Positions 26,340 through 35,700 of a stretch of DNA of 64,000 nucleotides are shown here, piece by piece. Every line of letters starts with the position of its first letter. Within the stretch, counting starts at the first letter, position 1. Location: positions 4,526,001-4,590,000 of the forward strand of contig NZ_CP142884.1 in NCBI RefSeq assembly GCF_040760075.1, in the 5' to 3' direction. The notes beneath the pieces were generated by a model, which did not search any database, was not told the DNA's origin, and was given only the letters and a program-made list of their open reading frames with translations. Position numbers and translations under genes: made by a program. This stretch comes from Sphingobacterium sp. R2 (GTDB taxonomy: Bacteria; Bacteroidota; Bacteroidia; Sphingobacteriales; Sphingobacteriaceae).

Positions 26340-27002
26340 ATGAAAACGATAAAGACATTTTTAGCAGCTTCATTATTTCCATTGCTTACGATACAGGCCA
26401 GCGCACAAAAATTGGATAAGATGCTTTGGTTTAACGAACCGACAGAATGGAACATCAAAGACAATTCGCTGTCGATGTTCGTTACGCCTAAAAGCGATTA
26501 TTGGCGTATCTCTCATTATGGATTTACAGTAGATGACGCGCCCTTTTTCTATACGCTACGCGGGGGTGAGTTTGAAGTCAAGGCAAAGATCTCGGCTAAT
26601 TACCAAACCCGCTTTGACCAAGCAGGTCTCATGTTGCGCATTGATCAGGAGAATTATATAAAAGCAGGAATCGAATTTGTTGACGGAAAATACAATTTAA
26701 GTACGGTCGTTACGCATAAAACAAGTGATTGGAGCATTGTTCCGATCGATAAGGAAATCCCCTACATCTGGATCAAAGCGATACGTCGATTAGATGCTGT
26801 TGAATTTTTCTATTCTTTTGATGACAAGGAGTATATCATGATGAGAAATGCCTGGCTACAGGATAATCACCCTGTTATGGTCGGTCTAATGGCAGCTTCA
26901 CCTGATGGCAATGGCTTTCAGGCGAAATTTGATCATTTTACGATCACACACCTTGCAGATCAACGTCGAAGCAAATGGCTAAAAGAGAATAATTCAAACT
27001 AA
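26340..27002 (+). CDS. Secreted DUF1349 domain protein
   Basis: This 220-aa protein has a Sec signal peptide (MKTIKTFLAASLFPLLTIQASA-Q). The DUF1349 concanavalin-like fold follows: MLWFNEPTEWNIKDNSLSMFVTPKSDYWRI, FEVKAKISANYQTRFDQAGLMLRID, YIKAGIEFVDGKYNLSTVVT, EFFYSFDDKEYIMMRNAWL and GLMAASPDGNGFQAKFDHF. Such proteins bind or modify glycans, but none of these motifs gives a defined activity. The start was chosen from the promoter position and the signal peptide. It is monocistronic and converges on the LuxR-type gene. Confidence 0.88.
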   Translation: MKTIKTFLAASLFPLLTIQASAQKLDKMLWFNEPTEWNIKDNSLSMFVTPKSDYWRISHYGFTVDDAPFFYTLRGGEFEVKAKISANYQTRFDQAGLMLRIDQENYIKAGIEFVDGKYNLSTVVTHKTSDWSIVPIDKEIPYIWIKAIRRLDAVEFFYSFDDKEYIMMRNAWLQDNHPVMVGLMAASPDGNGFQAKFDHFTITHLADQRRSKWLKENNSN

Positions 27003-27010
27003 AAACACCG

Positions 27011-27043
27011 ACGCCCGCCTAATACAGCCGCATAGACGGGCGT
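27011..27043. terminator. Hairpin between convergent DUF1349 and LuxR-type genes
   Basis: ACGCCCGCCTA and TAGACGGGCGT form an 11-bp stem with one mismatch around an 11-base loop. It is unusually GC-rich for the locality and lies in the 45 bases between two convergent stops, so it probably serves both. Confidence 0.7.
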
Positions 27044-27047
27044 TATC

Positions 27048-27833
27048 TTAAATCTGTTCAGTATCATCCTGCTGCATCGTATTAAACACACTTACTGCTT
27101 CATATGAATTTCGGACGCGAAGCTTTTGGAGTATATTTTGGCGATGACGATTTACTGTATTTACACTTAGTCCTAGTTTTTCGGCAATTCGCTTGCTAAT
27201 CATTCCTTTCTTAATACAGCTTAAAATTTCCTTCTCTCGTGTGCTAATCGAAGTTTTCGCACCATAACCATCCAGTTGATGGACTACGCCTGTTACCTGA
27301 TTGAGAATATAATTTCGGAGATTGACTGATGTTTCAGTTTCTGGTAATAGGGTATAACAGCATAAAGCCAACTGTGGAAATTCCGGTCCCGGGGTGTCCA
27401 AGTAAAAAATTTGATGGGACAGCTGCATGATTTGCCCCTCTCGCCCTTCGACCCGCAGGATGCTGTTTGCTTGATAATTGAATCGCTCCTCCAGATCCAT
27501 TTTTTTGACTAAGTCGAGAAATTGAAGTTCCAAAGCATGCTTGATGGCCAAATCATCGGGGTAAACACGTTCGAGAAGAAAATCTTCCCAAATTCCATTT
27601 ATCTCCATTTTCTTTTCACCTGCAGGAAGATAAAGTCGCTCTGCAATTGTTCCGATATAGGTATAACTCCAGTTCGCTGTAAGGTCACTCAGTACGGCTA
27701 TACCATTATGAATGTCGGCAAAAGTTTTTGCGTAACTCTTATAGTGTTTTAGCACAGATAAATCAATGCTGCTATTTCTTAGCCTACGCTCCGAAAAATT
27801 CTTATCTAATTTTTTTTTGATCTCCGATTTCAT
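27048..27833 (-). CDS. LuxR-type HTH transcriptional regulator with PAS-like sensor
   Basis: This 261-aa regulator has the C-terminal LuxR/GerE helix-turn-helix: STREKEILSCIKKGMISKRIAEKLGLSVNTVNRHRQNILQKL (about residues 198-240). The N-terminal part (about residues 40-180) is compatible with the PAS-like domain found in Bacteroidota LuxR proteins (SDLTANWSYTYIGTIAERLYLP, QIFYLDTPGPEFPQLALCCYTLL). No receiver domain is present, so it is not a classical response regulator. It is 37 bases upstream of the barrel protein gene on the transcript's downstream side, with the same orientation, so the two may be co-transcribed (barrel gene first). The ligand is unknown. Confidence 0.85.
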   Translation of the reverse strand: MKSEIKKKLDKNFSERRLRNSSIDLSVLKHYKSYAKTFADIHNGIAVLSDLTANWSYTYIGTIAERLYLPAGEKKMEINGIWEDFLLERVYPDDLAIKHALELQFLDLVKKMDLEERFNYQANSILRVEGREGQIMQLSHQIFYLDTPGPEFPQLALCCYTLLPETETSVNLRNYILNQVTGVVHQLDGYGAKTSISTREKEILSCIKKGMISKRIAEKLGLSVNTVNRHRQNILQKLRVRNSYEAVSVFNTMQQDDTEQI

Positions 27834-27869
27834 TTCATTTCACACTTAAAAAAACTTCATTTTAGGCCT

Positions 27870-30425
27870 TTAAAAAGAAAGTCCAACGCGAAGATAAGGC
27901 AAGGTTGCTTCTTTACTAAAACCGAGTACCCCCTGAATCGTGAGCAGGTCTCCAGGCATAAAATAAATTCCACCGCCGTAGCCCATATGCCAGTCATTGG
28001 AATTTTCATGACTCATCCAAACCCTCCCAATATCATAAAAACCAATTGCCCCGACTGTTCCAGGAACGATATAAGAAGAGTAGCTAAATAATTTTAATCG
28101 CATGTCAAAATTATTATATAGCGCTGTTTTCCCAGTGAACCGTCGAGAATTATACCCTCTTAAGCTCATTTCACCACCAATTTGCGCATGCTGATAAAAA
28201 TAGGGATCTCCCCATACCGCATCAAATCCTAGACGGTTTGCGAAAGTAATATAGTTATCGGCAACCGTTTTATAAAAACTCATGGAATGCTGCAATTTTG
28301 TATAGTTACGGACCCCCCATACAATTTCAGCATTCCAGCCCAGCCTGGTATGTACATGTACTCCAGATTTAGGATTGGCCATATTATCGCGTGTATCATA
28401 ATCTATCCCGCCAGTAAGCCCAGTGAAGAAATTACTTCCATAAATAGGTTCCGATGGATATTTTTGATGGAATTCCTCAAAATAACGTCCAACATTATTC
28501 GATTCTTTACTCGTATAATATTCGGAAGAAGATCCATAGAACACCTTGAATTCAGGCGCTAGGTGCTTTTCCAGAAAAATGTCACCGCTCACAAGGTCAA
28601 ATCGATTTCGATAATATGAAATGCGCTTTGAATCCGATTTATCAAAAATAGTATTGTTTCCATATCCAAAGAAATTACTCAGGTTTTTGGGACCAAGGGA
28701 CGAAAGATGAATATAAAGATCATGCCCTGCAATGAGATCTTTGTAATTCCCTTTGTAATCAAACATAAATGATTCGCGACCGGTCAAATAACTGCCAAGA
28801 AACTGATGCCGATAGGCATAAGGCTTCTTTCTGAAGCCCTGATTCTCGATCATATACCCCAGTCCAAAAATAAGTCCACGATCAACCCCATAATCTAGGT
28901 TAAAAACGACCCCTTTACGATCATAGATAAAATTTTCATAGTCAAACTTATGGACAGCGCTGTCTTTGCTCAACTTCAGATGAATAGCATCATCAACCTG
29001 CATAGCACCCGGCACCTGATTTTTACTATCATAGATATAAACTTTGCTGCCATTGGCAAATTTATCCGTTGTACGGTAAAGATTCTGTCCTTCCCCGCCA
29101 ATTAGCCGGATCTTTATAGGGGATTTCCCTGATCCATGTAACTTATATTCGTCAGCGCCAGATATGCCATATATACGGACTTCTTTAGTCTGATCAGGTA
29201 AAAAAGTACGCTTTAATAATTTTCGCCCTTCGGTTCCATCTTTTTTCTTGTTGTGAATATTGACAGTGACCGAGCCATCCTTATTGTAATCGACATCCAC
29301 AAATTCAGATTCCGCGGACAATGGTAGTTCAACGACACGCGCCAGAAATCGATAGTAGGTCAGTCCGCTTTCCATCAGCTCGTCCCTTCTTGAACGAATA
29401 TTTGTTTCCAATTCATTCGCACTCATTTTCACAATTGTATCAGGCATCGTTAACATCGCTTGATGAATCAACGAATCCGTCAGTGTTTTCTGAACAAACT
29501 GTATTTCGTCAATCCATTCGTCCTCTGTAAGATGAGTGAGAAAAAAATGATCAAAAGTACTCGCATTAAAATTCCAATGGGGCACATTTCGGATATGTGG
29601 ACTAAAGGGTTGCAAATGAGCCTTCAACCATTGATAGGAAAGTAATGTGGGAAATACACCCGAAGTTTTATAATATACCTTATCCCGATCCCTTGGGACG
29701 GGAGTATAGATCTTTTTACCTTTTTCCTTTTCGGGATCCCAACGCCAATTATCTTGATGACGATCCCAGTCACCAAGCGTAAAGTCGAGCATCCGGGCGC
29801 GTAACGTAAGCTTTTGATCAATTTGCGTATCATTATCTTCTAAGAGCTTACGCATGACTTTTGCAGTATTATCTGTCTTTTTATCCTCAAAAGGCGCACG
29901 CGCCTCAAACATATAAGCCCTATTTTTAAAGACTTCGCGATAATCGCCTAATCTGGGGTCGTCCCCTACAAAAACAAGTTCCGGCGAAGCTGAAGGAATA
30001 CTCAATGCTTTATTAAATGGCGGTACAGTCAATGCTCCAAATGGGTGATGTATCGAAATCTGATCTTGTACAATATCTTTTGCAAATGTCTTTCGGAGGC
30101 TTTCTGGCAGACTGCGTTCAGGATATTTTTGGATAGACCTGAGCACCCACTCTCTACCCATAGAATCTACCAGTCGAAGTGACTGGGTCTGCATACCACC
30201 ACCCAACTTAACAATATGAAGCCCGCCCCGCTCTGTGCCGAGATCCATCACACGCATCCTAACAGGAGTATTATATAATTTACGGTAACTATCTCCAAGC
30301 CAAAATCGATGCAATAAGCCCACACGGTCATATTCAGGTGCGATCACGGTGGTCATACTGTCTATACGCTGCGCTTGTGAACTAAAAATACAGCAGCAGG
30401 CAATTAATGTAAAGATTCTTCTCAT
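27870..30425 (-). CDS. Outer-membrane surface-antigen (BamA/TamA-like) barrel fused to a putative kinase-like domain
   Basis: This 851-aa protein has a signal peptide (MRRIFTLIACCCIFSSQA). The last 300 or so residues form a D15/BamA-type barrel: GIDYDTRDNMANPKSGVHVHTRL, GGEMSLRGYNSRRF with the LRGY lid motif, and VGAIGFYDIGRVW. Residues about 80-320 contain WVLRSIQK, a DWDRHQDNW motif (about 219-227) and PVPRDRDKVYY (about 242-252). This order resembles the Lys, catalytic Asp/His/Asn and metal-binding Asp pattern of atypical kinases such as CotH and FAM20. A beta-rich segment lies between. Related Bacteroidota barrels carry a phosphoesterase in this place. The barrel call is firm; the kinase-like call is inference. 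The open frame begins at 30455, but ATG 30425 fits the signal peptide. Confidence 0.75.
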   Translation of the reverse strand: MRRIFTLIACCCIFSSQAQRIDSMTTVIAPEYDRVGLLHRFWLGDSYRKLYNTPVRMRVMDLGTERGGLHIVKLGGGMQTQSLRLVDSMGREWVLRSIQKYPERSLPESLRKTFAKDIVQDQISIHHPFGALTVPPFNKALSIPSASPELVFVGDDPRLGDYREVFKNRAYMFEARAPFEDKKTDNTAKVMRKLLEDNDTQIDQKLTLRARMLDFTLGDWDRHQDNWRWDPEKEKGKKIYTPVPRDRDKVYYKTSGVFPTLLSYQWLKAHLQPFSPHIRNVPHWNFNASTFDHFFLTHLTEDEWIDEIQFVQKTLTDSLIHQAMLTMPDTIVKMSANELETNIRSRRDELMESGLTYYRFLARVVELPLSAESEFVDVDYNKDGSVTVNIHNKKKDGTEGRKLLKRTFLPDQTKEVRIYGISGADEYKLHGSGKSPIKIRLIGGEGQNLYRTTDKFANGSKVYIYDSKNQVPGAMQVDDAIHLKLSKDSAVHKFDYENFIYDRKGVVFNLDYGVDRGLIFGLGYMIENQGFRKKPYAYRHQFLGSYLTGRESFMFDYKGNYKDLIAGHDLYIHLSSLGPKNLSNFFGYGNNTIFDKSDSKRISYYRNRFDLVSGDIFLEKHLAPEFKVFYGSSSEYYTSKESNNVGRYFEEFHQKYPSEPIYGSNFFTGLTGGIDYDTRDNMANPKSGVHVHTRLGWNAEIVWGVRNYTKLQHSMSFYKTVADNYITFANRLGFDAVWGDPYFYQHAQIGGEMSLRGYNSRRFTGKTALYNNFDMRLKLFSYSSYIVPGTVGAIGFYDIGRVWMSHENSNDWHMGYGGGIYFMPGDLLTIQGVLGFSKEATLPYLRVGLSF

Positions 30426-30670
30426 TTTATCTATGTCGGGTCTCCGAGAAATCAACAGTCGATATAGACAGAATGTTGGTGGCCTCGATGTCTAATTGTG
30501 ATAAAGTTCACCTTTTAAAGCAAAGAATCAAAAAATTTCAGTTCCTTTTTTAGAAAATGCAGCTATTTCAAAGAGACTTATCGCGGTTAGTTCGAAAGAT
30601 TTCTGCATCTAGCATCCAAACGGTGGCGACAGTGTGCGTATACCAATTGGATAGCAACGCTTTCAAATGA

Positions 30671-30689
30671 ACATCTCCTCAGGAGATGT
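30671..30689. promoter_or_regulatory. 19-bp perfect palindrome in a divergent region
   Basis: ACATCTCCT-C-AGGAGATGT has perfect 9-bp arms around a single central base. It lies 246 bases upstream of the barrel gene and 144 bases upstream of the TetR gene. Its sequence is unrelated to the TTAACA operators nearby, so it would need a different regulator. Nothing else coding is seen in 30426-30832. Confidence 0.45.
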
Positions 30690-30803
30690 AGTTCTGTTTG
30701 TCTAAAAACTCCTAAAATGAGGATGTTGAGCGTACGTGTCGATGTATTTTTATTTAATGACTTTTAGATGTCAATAAATAAAATTAAAAGTATCATTTTT
30801 GCC

Positions 30804-30814
30804 TAACACTGTTA
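30804..30814. promoter_or_regulatory. TetR operator copy 1 (own gene)
   Basis: TAACA-C-TGTTA lies 19 bases upstream of the TetR ATG. The reverse complement of TAACACTGTTAA is TTAACAGTGTTA, the same sequence as the third copy inside the adaptor gene. Position next to a T-rich promoter-like stretch suits autorepression. Confidence 0.6.
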
Positions 30815-30832
30815 AATTATTTACGCATTAGC

Positions 30833-31432
30833 ATGGGTAGCAAAGAACGCATACAACGGCTCAAAGATGAGAATAGAACTAATATTCTAGATGCTGCGCT
30901 CCAAATCGTCAAAGAAGAAGGATGGCAGGCCTTGAGTATGCGCAAAATTGCAGATATCATTGAGTATACTGCCCCCATGATATATGAGTACTTCGCCAAT
31001 AAAGATGCTATTTTAATGGAGCTCGCCAGCCAAGGCTATCTCTTACTAGCTAATAAAGTTAAAAAAGCTAAATCAACTGAAACCGATCTCGAGAAGCAAT
31101 TAGAAGCAATGTGGTTTAGCTATTGGGATTTTGCGTTTGAAGAACGCGAATTGTACCAATTGATGTTTGGAGTAGGAACTGCCTGTTGTGGTTTTGAAAA
31201 AACATATAAATGTGCAGAGTCTCACGGAAAACTTATTAGCGATGTCATCCGAGAAATCATGAAAGAGAAAAATCCATCCGAAGAATTGATCTGTAGAAAG
31301 TATTTCACCTATTGGTCGATCATACATGGACTGGTCTCGATCAATCTGGTGAATCAGGGAAATGGTGACACAACCAATCAAGAGGTCTTAAAAGATGCTA
31401 TTTATGGCATCACGCGCTCGCTAACTGACTAA
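30833..31432 (+). CDS. TetR-family repressor of the adjacent RND efflux operon
   Basis: This 199-aa regulator has an N-terminal helix-turn-helix: NRTNILDAALQIVKEEGWQALSMRKIADIIEYTAPMIYEYFANKDAIL. The C-terminal part resembles the WHG-type TetR ligand domain (WFSYWDFAFEERELYQLMFG). It is 78 bases upstream of the efflux adaptor gene in the same direction. Copies of a TTAACA-n-TGTTAA motif lie before its own gene, before the adaptor gene and inside the adaptor's 5' coding region, so it very likely represses itself and the pump. The inducer is probably a pump substrate. Confidence 0.9.
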   Translation: MGSKERIQRLKDENRTNILDAALQIVKEEGWQALSMRKIADIIEYTAPMIYEYFANKDAILMELASQGYLLLANKVKKAKSTETDLEKQLEAMWFSYWDFAFEERELYQLMFGVGTACCGFEKTYKCAESHGKLISDVIREIMKEKNPSEELICRKYFTYWSIIHGLVSINLVNQGNGDTTNQEVLKDAIYGITRSLTD

Positions 31433-31468
31433 ATTTTTTTATAGGAAAAAATACAACGTTAAGAAATC

Positions 31469-31479
31469 TAACACCGTTA
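31469..31479. promoter_or_regulatory. TetR operator copy 2 (efflux adaptor gene)
   Basis: TAACA-C-CGTTA differs by one base from copy 1 and lies 31 bases upstream of the adaptor ATG. A further half-site-like AACGTTAA is at 31455-31462. The position between tetR and the pump genes suggests a separate, regulated promoter. Confidence 0.55.
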
Positions 31480-31510
31480 AATACACCAAAACTTCAATTT
31501 TTAATATCAC

Positions 31511-32713
31511 ATGAAAACAAATTTATCACCAAGTCTTAAAAAGATTTACGTCTCAACACTTAACAGTGTTAAACGAATTAATATCGTAAAGACTGCATAT
31601 GTGTTGAGTGCAATCTTTCTATACAGTTGCTCAACCGGAACTAGTAAACCCATTGATCCACCACCAGTTAACCTCCCAGTCGTTACCATCGAGAACGGTA
31701 ACGAGACAGTTTACCAGGAGTATCCAGCGACTATTGAAGCTTCCGCCAATATTGAGATCAGACCTCAGATAGAGGGAATTTTGGAAAATATCTATGTCGA
31801 TGAAGGAGCCAAAGTAACGAAAGGTCAAGCACTTTTCAAGATCAACGACCGCCCCTATCAGGAACAGTTAAACCAAGCGAAGGCAAATTTACTGGCAGCA
31901 AAAGCTAGTCTGGAAAATGCGGAGTTAGAAGTCGAAAAGAAAACAAAGCTGGTGAATACCAAAGTACTGACCGACTTCCAGCTAAAAACAGCTATTAGCG
32001 CACGTAATGCCGCTAAAGCAAACGTACAGTTGGCACTATCGGCCGTTGAAACTGCAAAAATCAATGTCGGATATACGCTAATACGGGCTTCTGCCGAAGG
32101 ATACATCGGTAGATTACAGCGCAAGCAAGGGAGTTTGGTTGGTCCTACAGACCCCCAACCACTTACCGCATTGTCAAATGTAAGAGATCTTCATGTTTAT
32201 TTCTCACTGGGAGAAAATGACTTTATCGCATTCAAAAACAATACAGAAGGTAGTAATTTACAACAAAAGCTTCACAACCTCCCTCCGATCAGCTTAGTTC
32301 TTTCGGATCAGACAATCTATGATCAAAAAGGAAAAATAGATATGGTGGATGGCCAGTTTGATAAAAATACTGGTGCGATTACACTTCGTGCAACGTTCAA
32401 CAATCCGGAGGGAGTTTTACGCAACGGAAATACGGGGCGTGTAAGACTACAGAAGAAGTATGAACAAGCATTATTGGTACCACAACTTGCTACCCTTGAA
32501 ATGCAGGATAAAATCTTCGTTTATACCGTTGGTAAAGCAAATAAAGTTGTTCAACAACCTATTACTGTCATTGGAAAAAGTGGTGCAAATTACCTTGTAA
32601 GTAAAGGATTGAATGCGGGAGATCGAATTGTCTACAAAGGCATTGACTTGCTTCAGGATGGGCAGAAAATTACACCACAAGCCTTATCAAGAGATAGCAT
32701 CAATTCATTATAA
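31511..32713 (+). CDS. RND efflux periplasmic adaptor (AcrA/MexA-like lipoprotein)
   Basis: This 400-aa membrane-fusion protein links the RND pump to the outer-membrane channel. The lipobox AIFLYSC puts the lipidated Cys at residue 40. Motifs follow in family order: the first lipoyl half (IEIRPQIEGILENIYVDEGAKVTKGQALFKIND), a coiled-coil hairpin (about residues 120-185), the second lipoyl half (AEGYIGRLQRKQGSLVG) and the beta-barrel and membrane-proximal domains. The pre-lipobox region is unusually long, and a perfect operator palindrome lies at codons 17-21. The real start may therefore be a later non-ATG codon. It is 15 bases upstream of the pump gene. Confidence 0.93.
   Translation: MKTNLSPSLKKIYVSTLNSVKRINIVKTAYVLSAIFLYSCSTGTSKPIDPPPVNLPVVTIENGNETVYQEYPATIEASANIEIRPQIEGILENIYVDEGAKVTKGQALFKINDRPYQEQLNQAKANLLAAKASLENAELEVEKKTKLVNTKVLTDFQLKTAISARNAAKANVQLALSAVETAKINVGYTLIRASAEGYIGRLQRKQGSLVGPTDPQPLTALSNVRDLHVYFSLGENDFIAFKNNTEGSNLQQKLHNLPPISLVLSDQTIYDQKGKIDMVDGQFDKNTGAITLRATFNNPEGVLRNGNTGRVRLQKKYEQALLVPQLATLEMQDKIFVYTVGKANKVVQQPITVIGKSGANYLVSKGLNAGDRIVYKGIDLLQDGQKITPQALSRDSINSL
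31560..31572. promoter_or_regulatory. TetR operator copy 3, inside the adaptor coding region
   Basis: TTAACA-G-TGTTAA is a perfect 13-base palindrome about 50 bases inside the annotated adaptor frame. It is the best match of the three copies. It may act as a roadblock, or it may show that the true transcript and start codon lie further downstream. Confidence 0.55.
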
Positions 32714-32727
32714 TATTAGAAAATCAC

Positions 32728-35700
32728 ATGCTTAAGAAATTTATAGAAAGACCTGTACTTGCTACCGTTATCTCCATATTACTTGTCATATTGGGGGTGA
32801 TTGGTATCCTAAAACTGCCTTTGCAGCAGTTTCCCGATATTGCACCGCCCGCGGTGCAAGTAACGGCATTATATCCCGGGGCAAATGCCGAAACGGTGCT
32901 CCGTGCCGTAGCTCCCTCACTTGAAGAGTCAATTAATGGTGTTGAAAATATGAGCTACATGAGCTCTACCGCCAGCAACGACGGTTCGTTAATGATTACG
33001 GTATATTTTAAACTTGGTACAGACCCTGACCAAGCTGCTGTAAACGTCCAAAATCGTGTGGCTCAGGCAACCAGCCAATTGCCTGCTGAAGTTGTACAAG
33101 CCGGGATCACCACCGCAAAGCAGCAAAACAGCTTGATCATGGTATTGGACCTTTACACGGAAGATCAGAGTAAATACGATCAGACTTTTATTACCAATTA
33201 TGCGCAGATCAATATTATTCCTGAACTGAAACGGATACCCGGCGTAGGACAAGCATTGGCATTTGGTGGTAGTAAAGACTACTCCATGCGCGTATGGCTC
33301 AATCCAAATCAAATGGCGACCTATAAATTAACACCTGAGGAAGTAATGGCCGCCATCCAAGATAAAAACGTCGAAGCTGCTCCGGGTAAATTCGGAGAGA
33401 GCAGCCGTGAAGCTTTTGAATTTGTAATCAAATATAAAGGTAAACTCAACCAGCCAAGTGACTACGAAAATATTATTATCCGCTCCAACACAGACGGTTC
33501 TGTACTAAAACTTAAAGACGTCGCTCGTGTCGAACTGGGATCTTATACCTATGCGAGTCATACGCGCATCAACGGCAAAGCAGGATTGAATATTGGGGTC
33601 ATGCAGCTTGCAGGTTCGAATGCAAATGAAATTCAGATTGCCATTCAAAAATTCATGGAGAAAGCCTCTTTAAGCTTTCCGAAAGGTGTCAAATATCTCG
33701 TTCTATACAATACAAAAGATGCACTTGATCAATCCATTGACCAAGTAAAACATACGCTCGTTGAAGCATTTATATTGGTATTTTTAGTTGTCTTTCTATT
33801 CCTTCAGGATTTTAGATCGACATTAATACCAGCGATTGCGGTTCCGGTAGCCATCGTGGGAACATTTTTCTTCATGCAGCTCTTCGGCTTTTCAATCAAC
33901 CTACTGACTTTGTTTGCTCTGGTGCTAGCCATTGGTATTGTCGTCGATGACGCGATTGTGGTCGTGGAGGCTGTTCATGCCAAGATGGAGCATGAGAACC
34001 TCCCACCTAAATTGGCAACGACATCTGCCATGAGTGAAATTACAGGCGCCATCATCTCGATTACATTGGTGATGTCTGCCGTATTCCTTCCGATCGGCTT
34101 TATGGAAGGCTCTACCGGAGTGTTTTATAGACAATTTGCTTTCACCCTGGCGATTGCAATCGTTATTTCAGCAATCAATGCCTTGACACTAAGCCCTGCG
34201 TTATGTGCGCTCTTCTTAAAACCAACGAATCATGATGGTCATTCTGACGCTAAAAGCCTTAATTTCAAGGAACGTTTCTTTGCTGGATTCAATGTTGGAT
34301 TTGATCGGTTGACGAAGAATTATTTAGGTAGTTTACGCTTTTTGATCCGTTATAAGTGGGTTGCATTTGCAGGATTGGGAATTACCCTACTTTTGACTGT
34401 ATTTATGATCCGTAAAACACCTACTGGATTTATCCCATCAGAAGACCAAGGATTCATTGCTGTATCCTTATCTATGCCAGCAGGTGCTTCTTTGGATCGT
34501 ACATCTGGAGCATTAGCCGAAGCAGAGAAGCAACTTCAACATGCTGATTTTACCAAAACTTTAAATGTACTTGCTGGTTTCAATATTTTGACACAATCTA
34601 CAAGTCCATCAGCAGGTGTTGCATTTATCCTCCTTAAACCACATGAAGAACGTGGTAAGATAAAAGACATCAATGCTATTATGGCTGATGTCAATCAGCG
34701 CTTGGCAAATATCAAAGGCGCAAATTTCTTTGTCTTTACCTTCCCTACTGTACCAGGATTCAGTAATGTGGATGGTTTGGATATGGTACTGCAGGACCGG
34801 ACCGGTGGACAACTTGGAAAATTCAGTGGCATAGGCCAAAAGTTTATTGGCGAATTGATGAAACGTCCAGAAATTATGATGGCTTTCACAACCTTTAGAG
34901 CGGATTATCCACAATATGAACTCCAGGTAGATGATATCAAAGCAGAACAACTTGGCGTAAGTACAAAAAGCATCTTACAGACTATGCAAGCCTATTTTGG
35001 TAGTGCCCAAGCCTCAGATTTTAATCGTTTTGGAAAGTATTATCGTGTGATGGTCCAAGCTGATGCCAAGGATAGAAGTGAACCAACTTCAATGGACGGA
35101 ATTTTTGTAAAGAACAGATTGGGAGACATGGTTCCCATCAATACATTGGTCAAATTAGAGCGTGTATATGGACCGGAAACAGCATCTCGTTACAACTTAT
35201 TCAATTCGATTGGAATAAATGCGATACCAAAACCAGGATATAGTTCTGGAGATGCTATCCGTGCAGTTGAAGAAGTTGCAAAACAACAATTGCCGACTGG
35301 ATTTACTTATGAGTTCTCAGGTATGACGAAAGAAGAAATTGTCTCAGGAGGCCAATCCACATTGATTTTTATTCTCTGTTTGATATTCGTTTACTTTCTG
35401 CTTGCAGCACAATATGAAAGCTATATCATTCCATTGGCGGTTATTCTCTCTATTCCTACAGGTATATTTGGGGTCTTTGCAGCAATTAGCTTCACTGATA
35501 TTGCCAACAACATCTATGTACAAGTCGCACTCGTTATGTTGATTGGATTATTGGCCAAAAATGCCATTCTGATCGTAGAATTTGCCATCCAAGGGCGCAA
35601 ACAGGGACTATCAATTCCTAGTGCCGCACTTAAAGCATCGAGATTACGTTTGAGACCTATTATTATGACTTCTTTAGCTTTTATCGTTGGTATGATTCCA

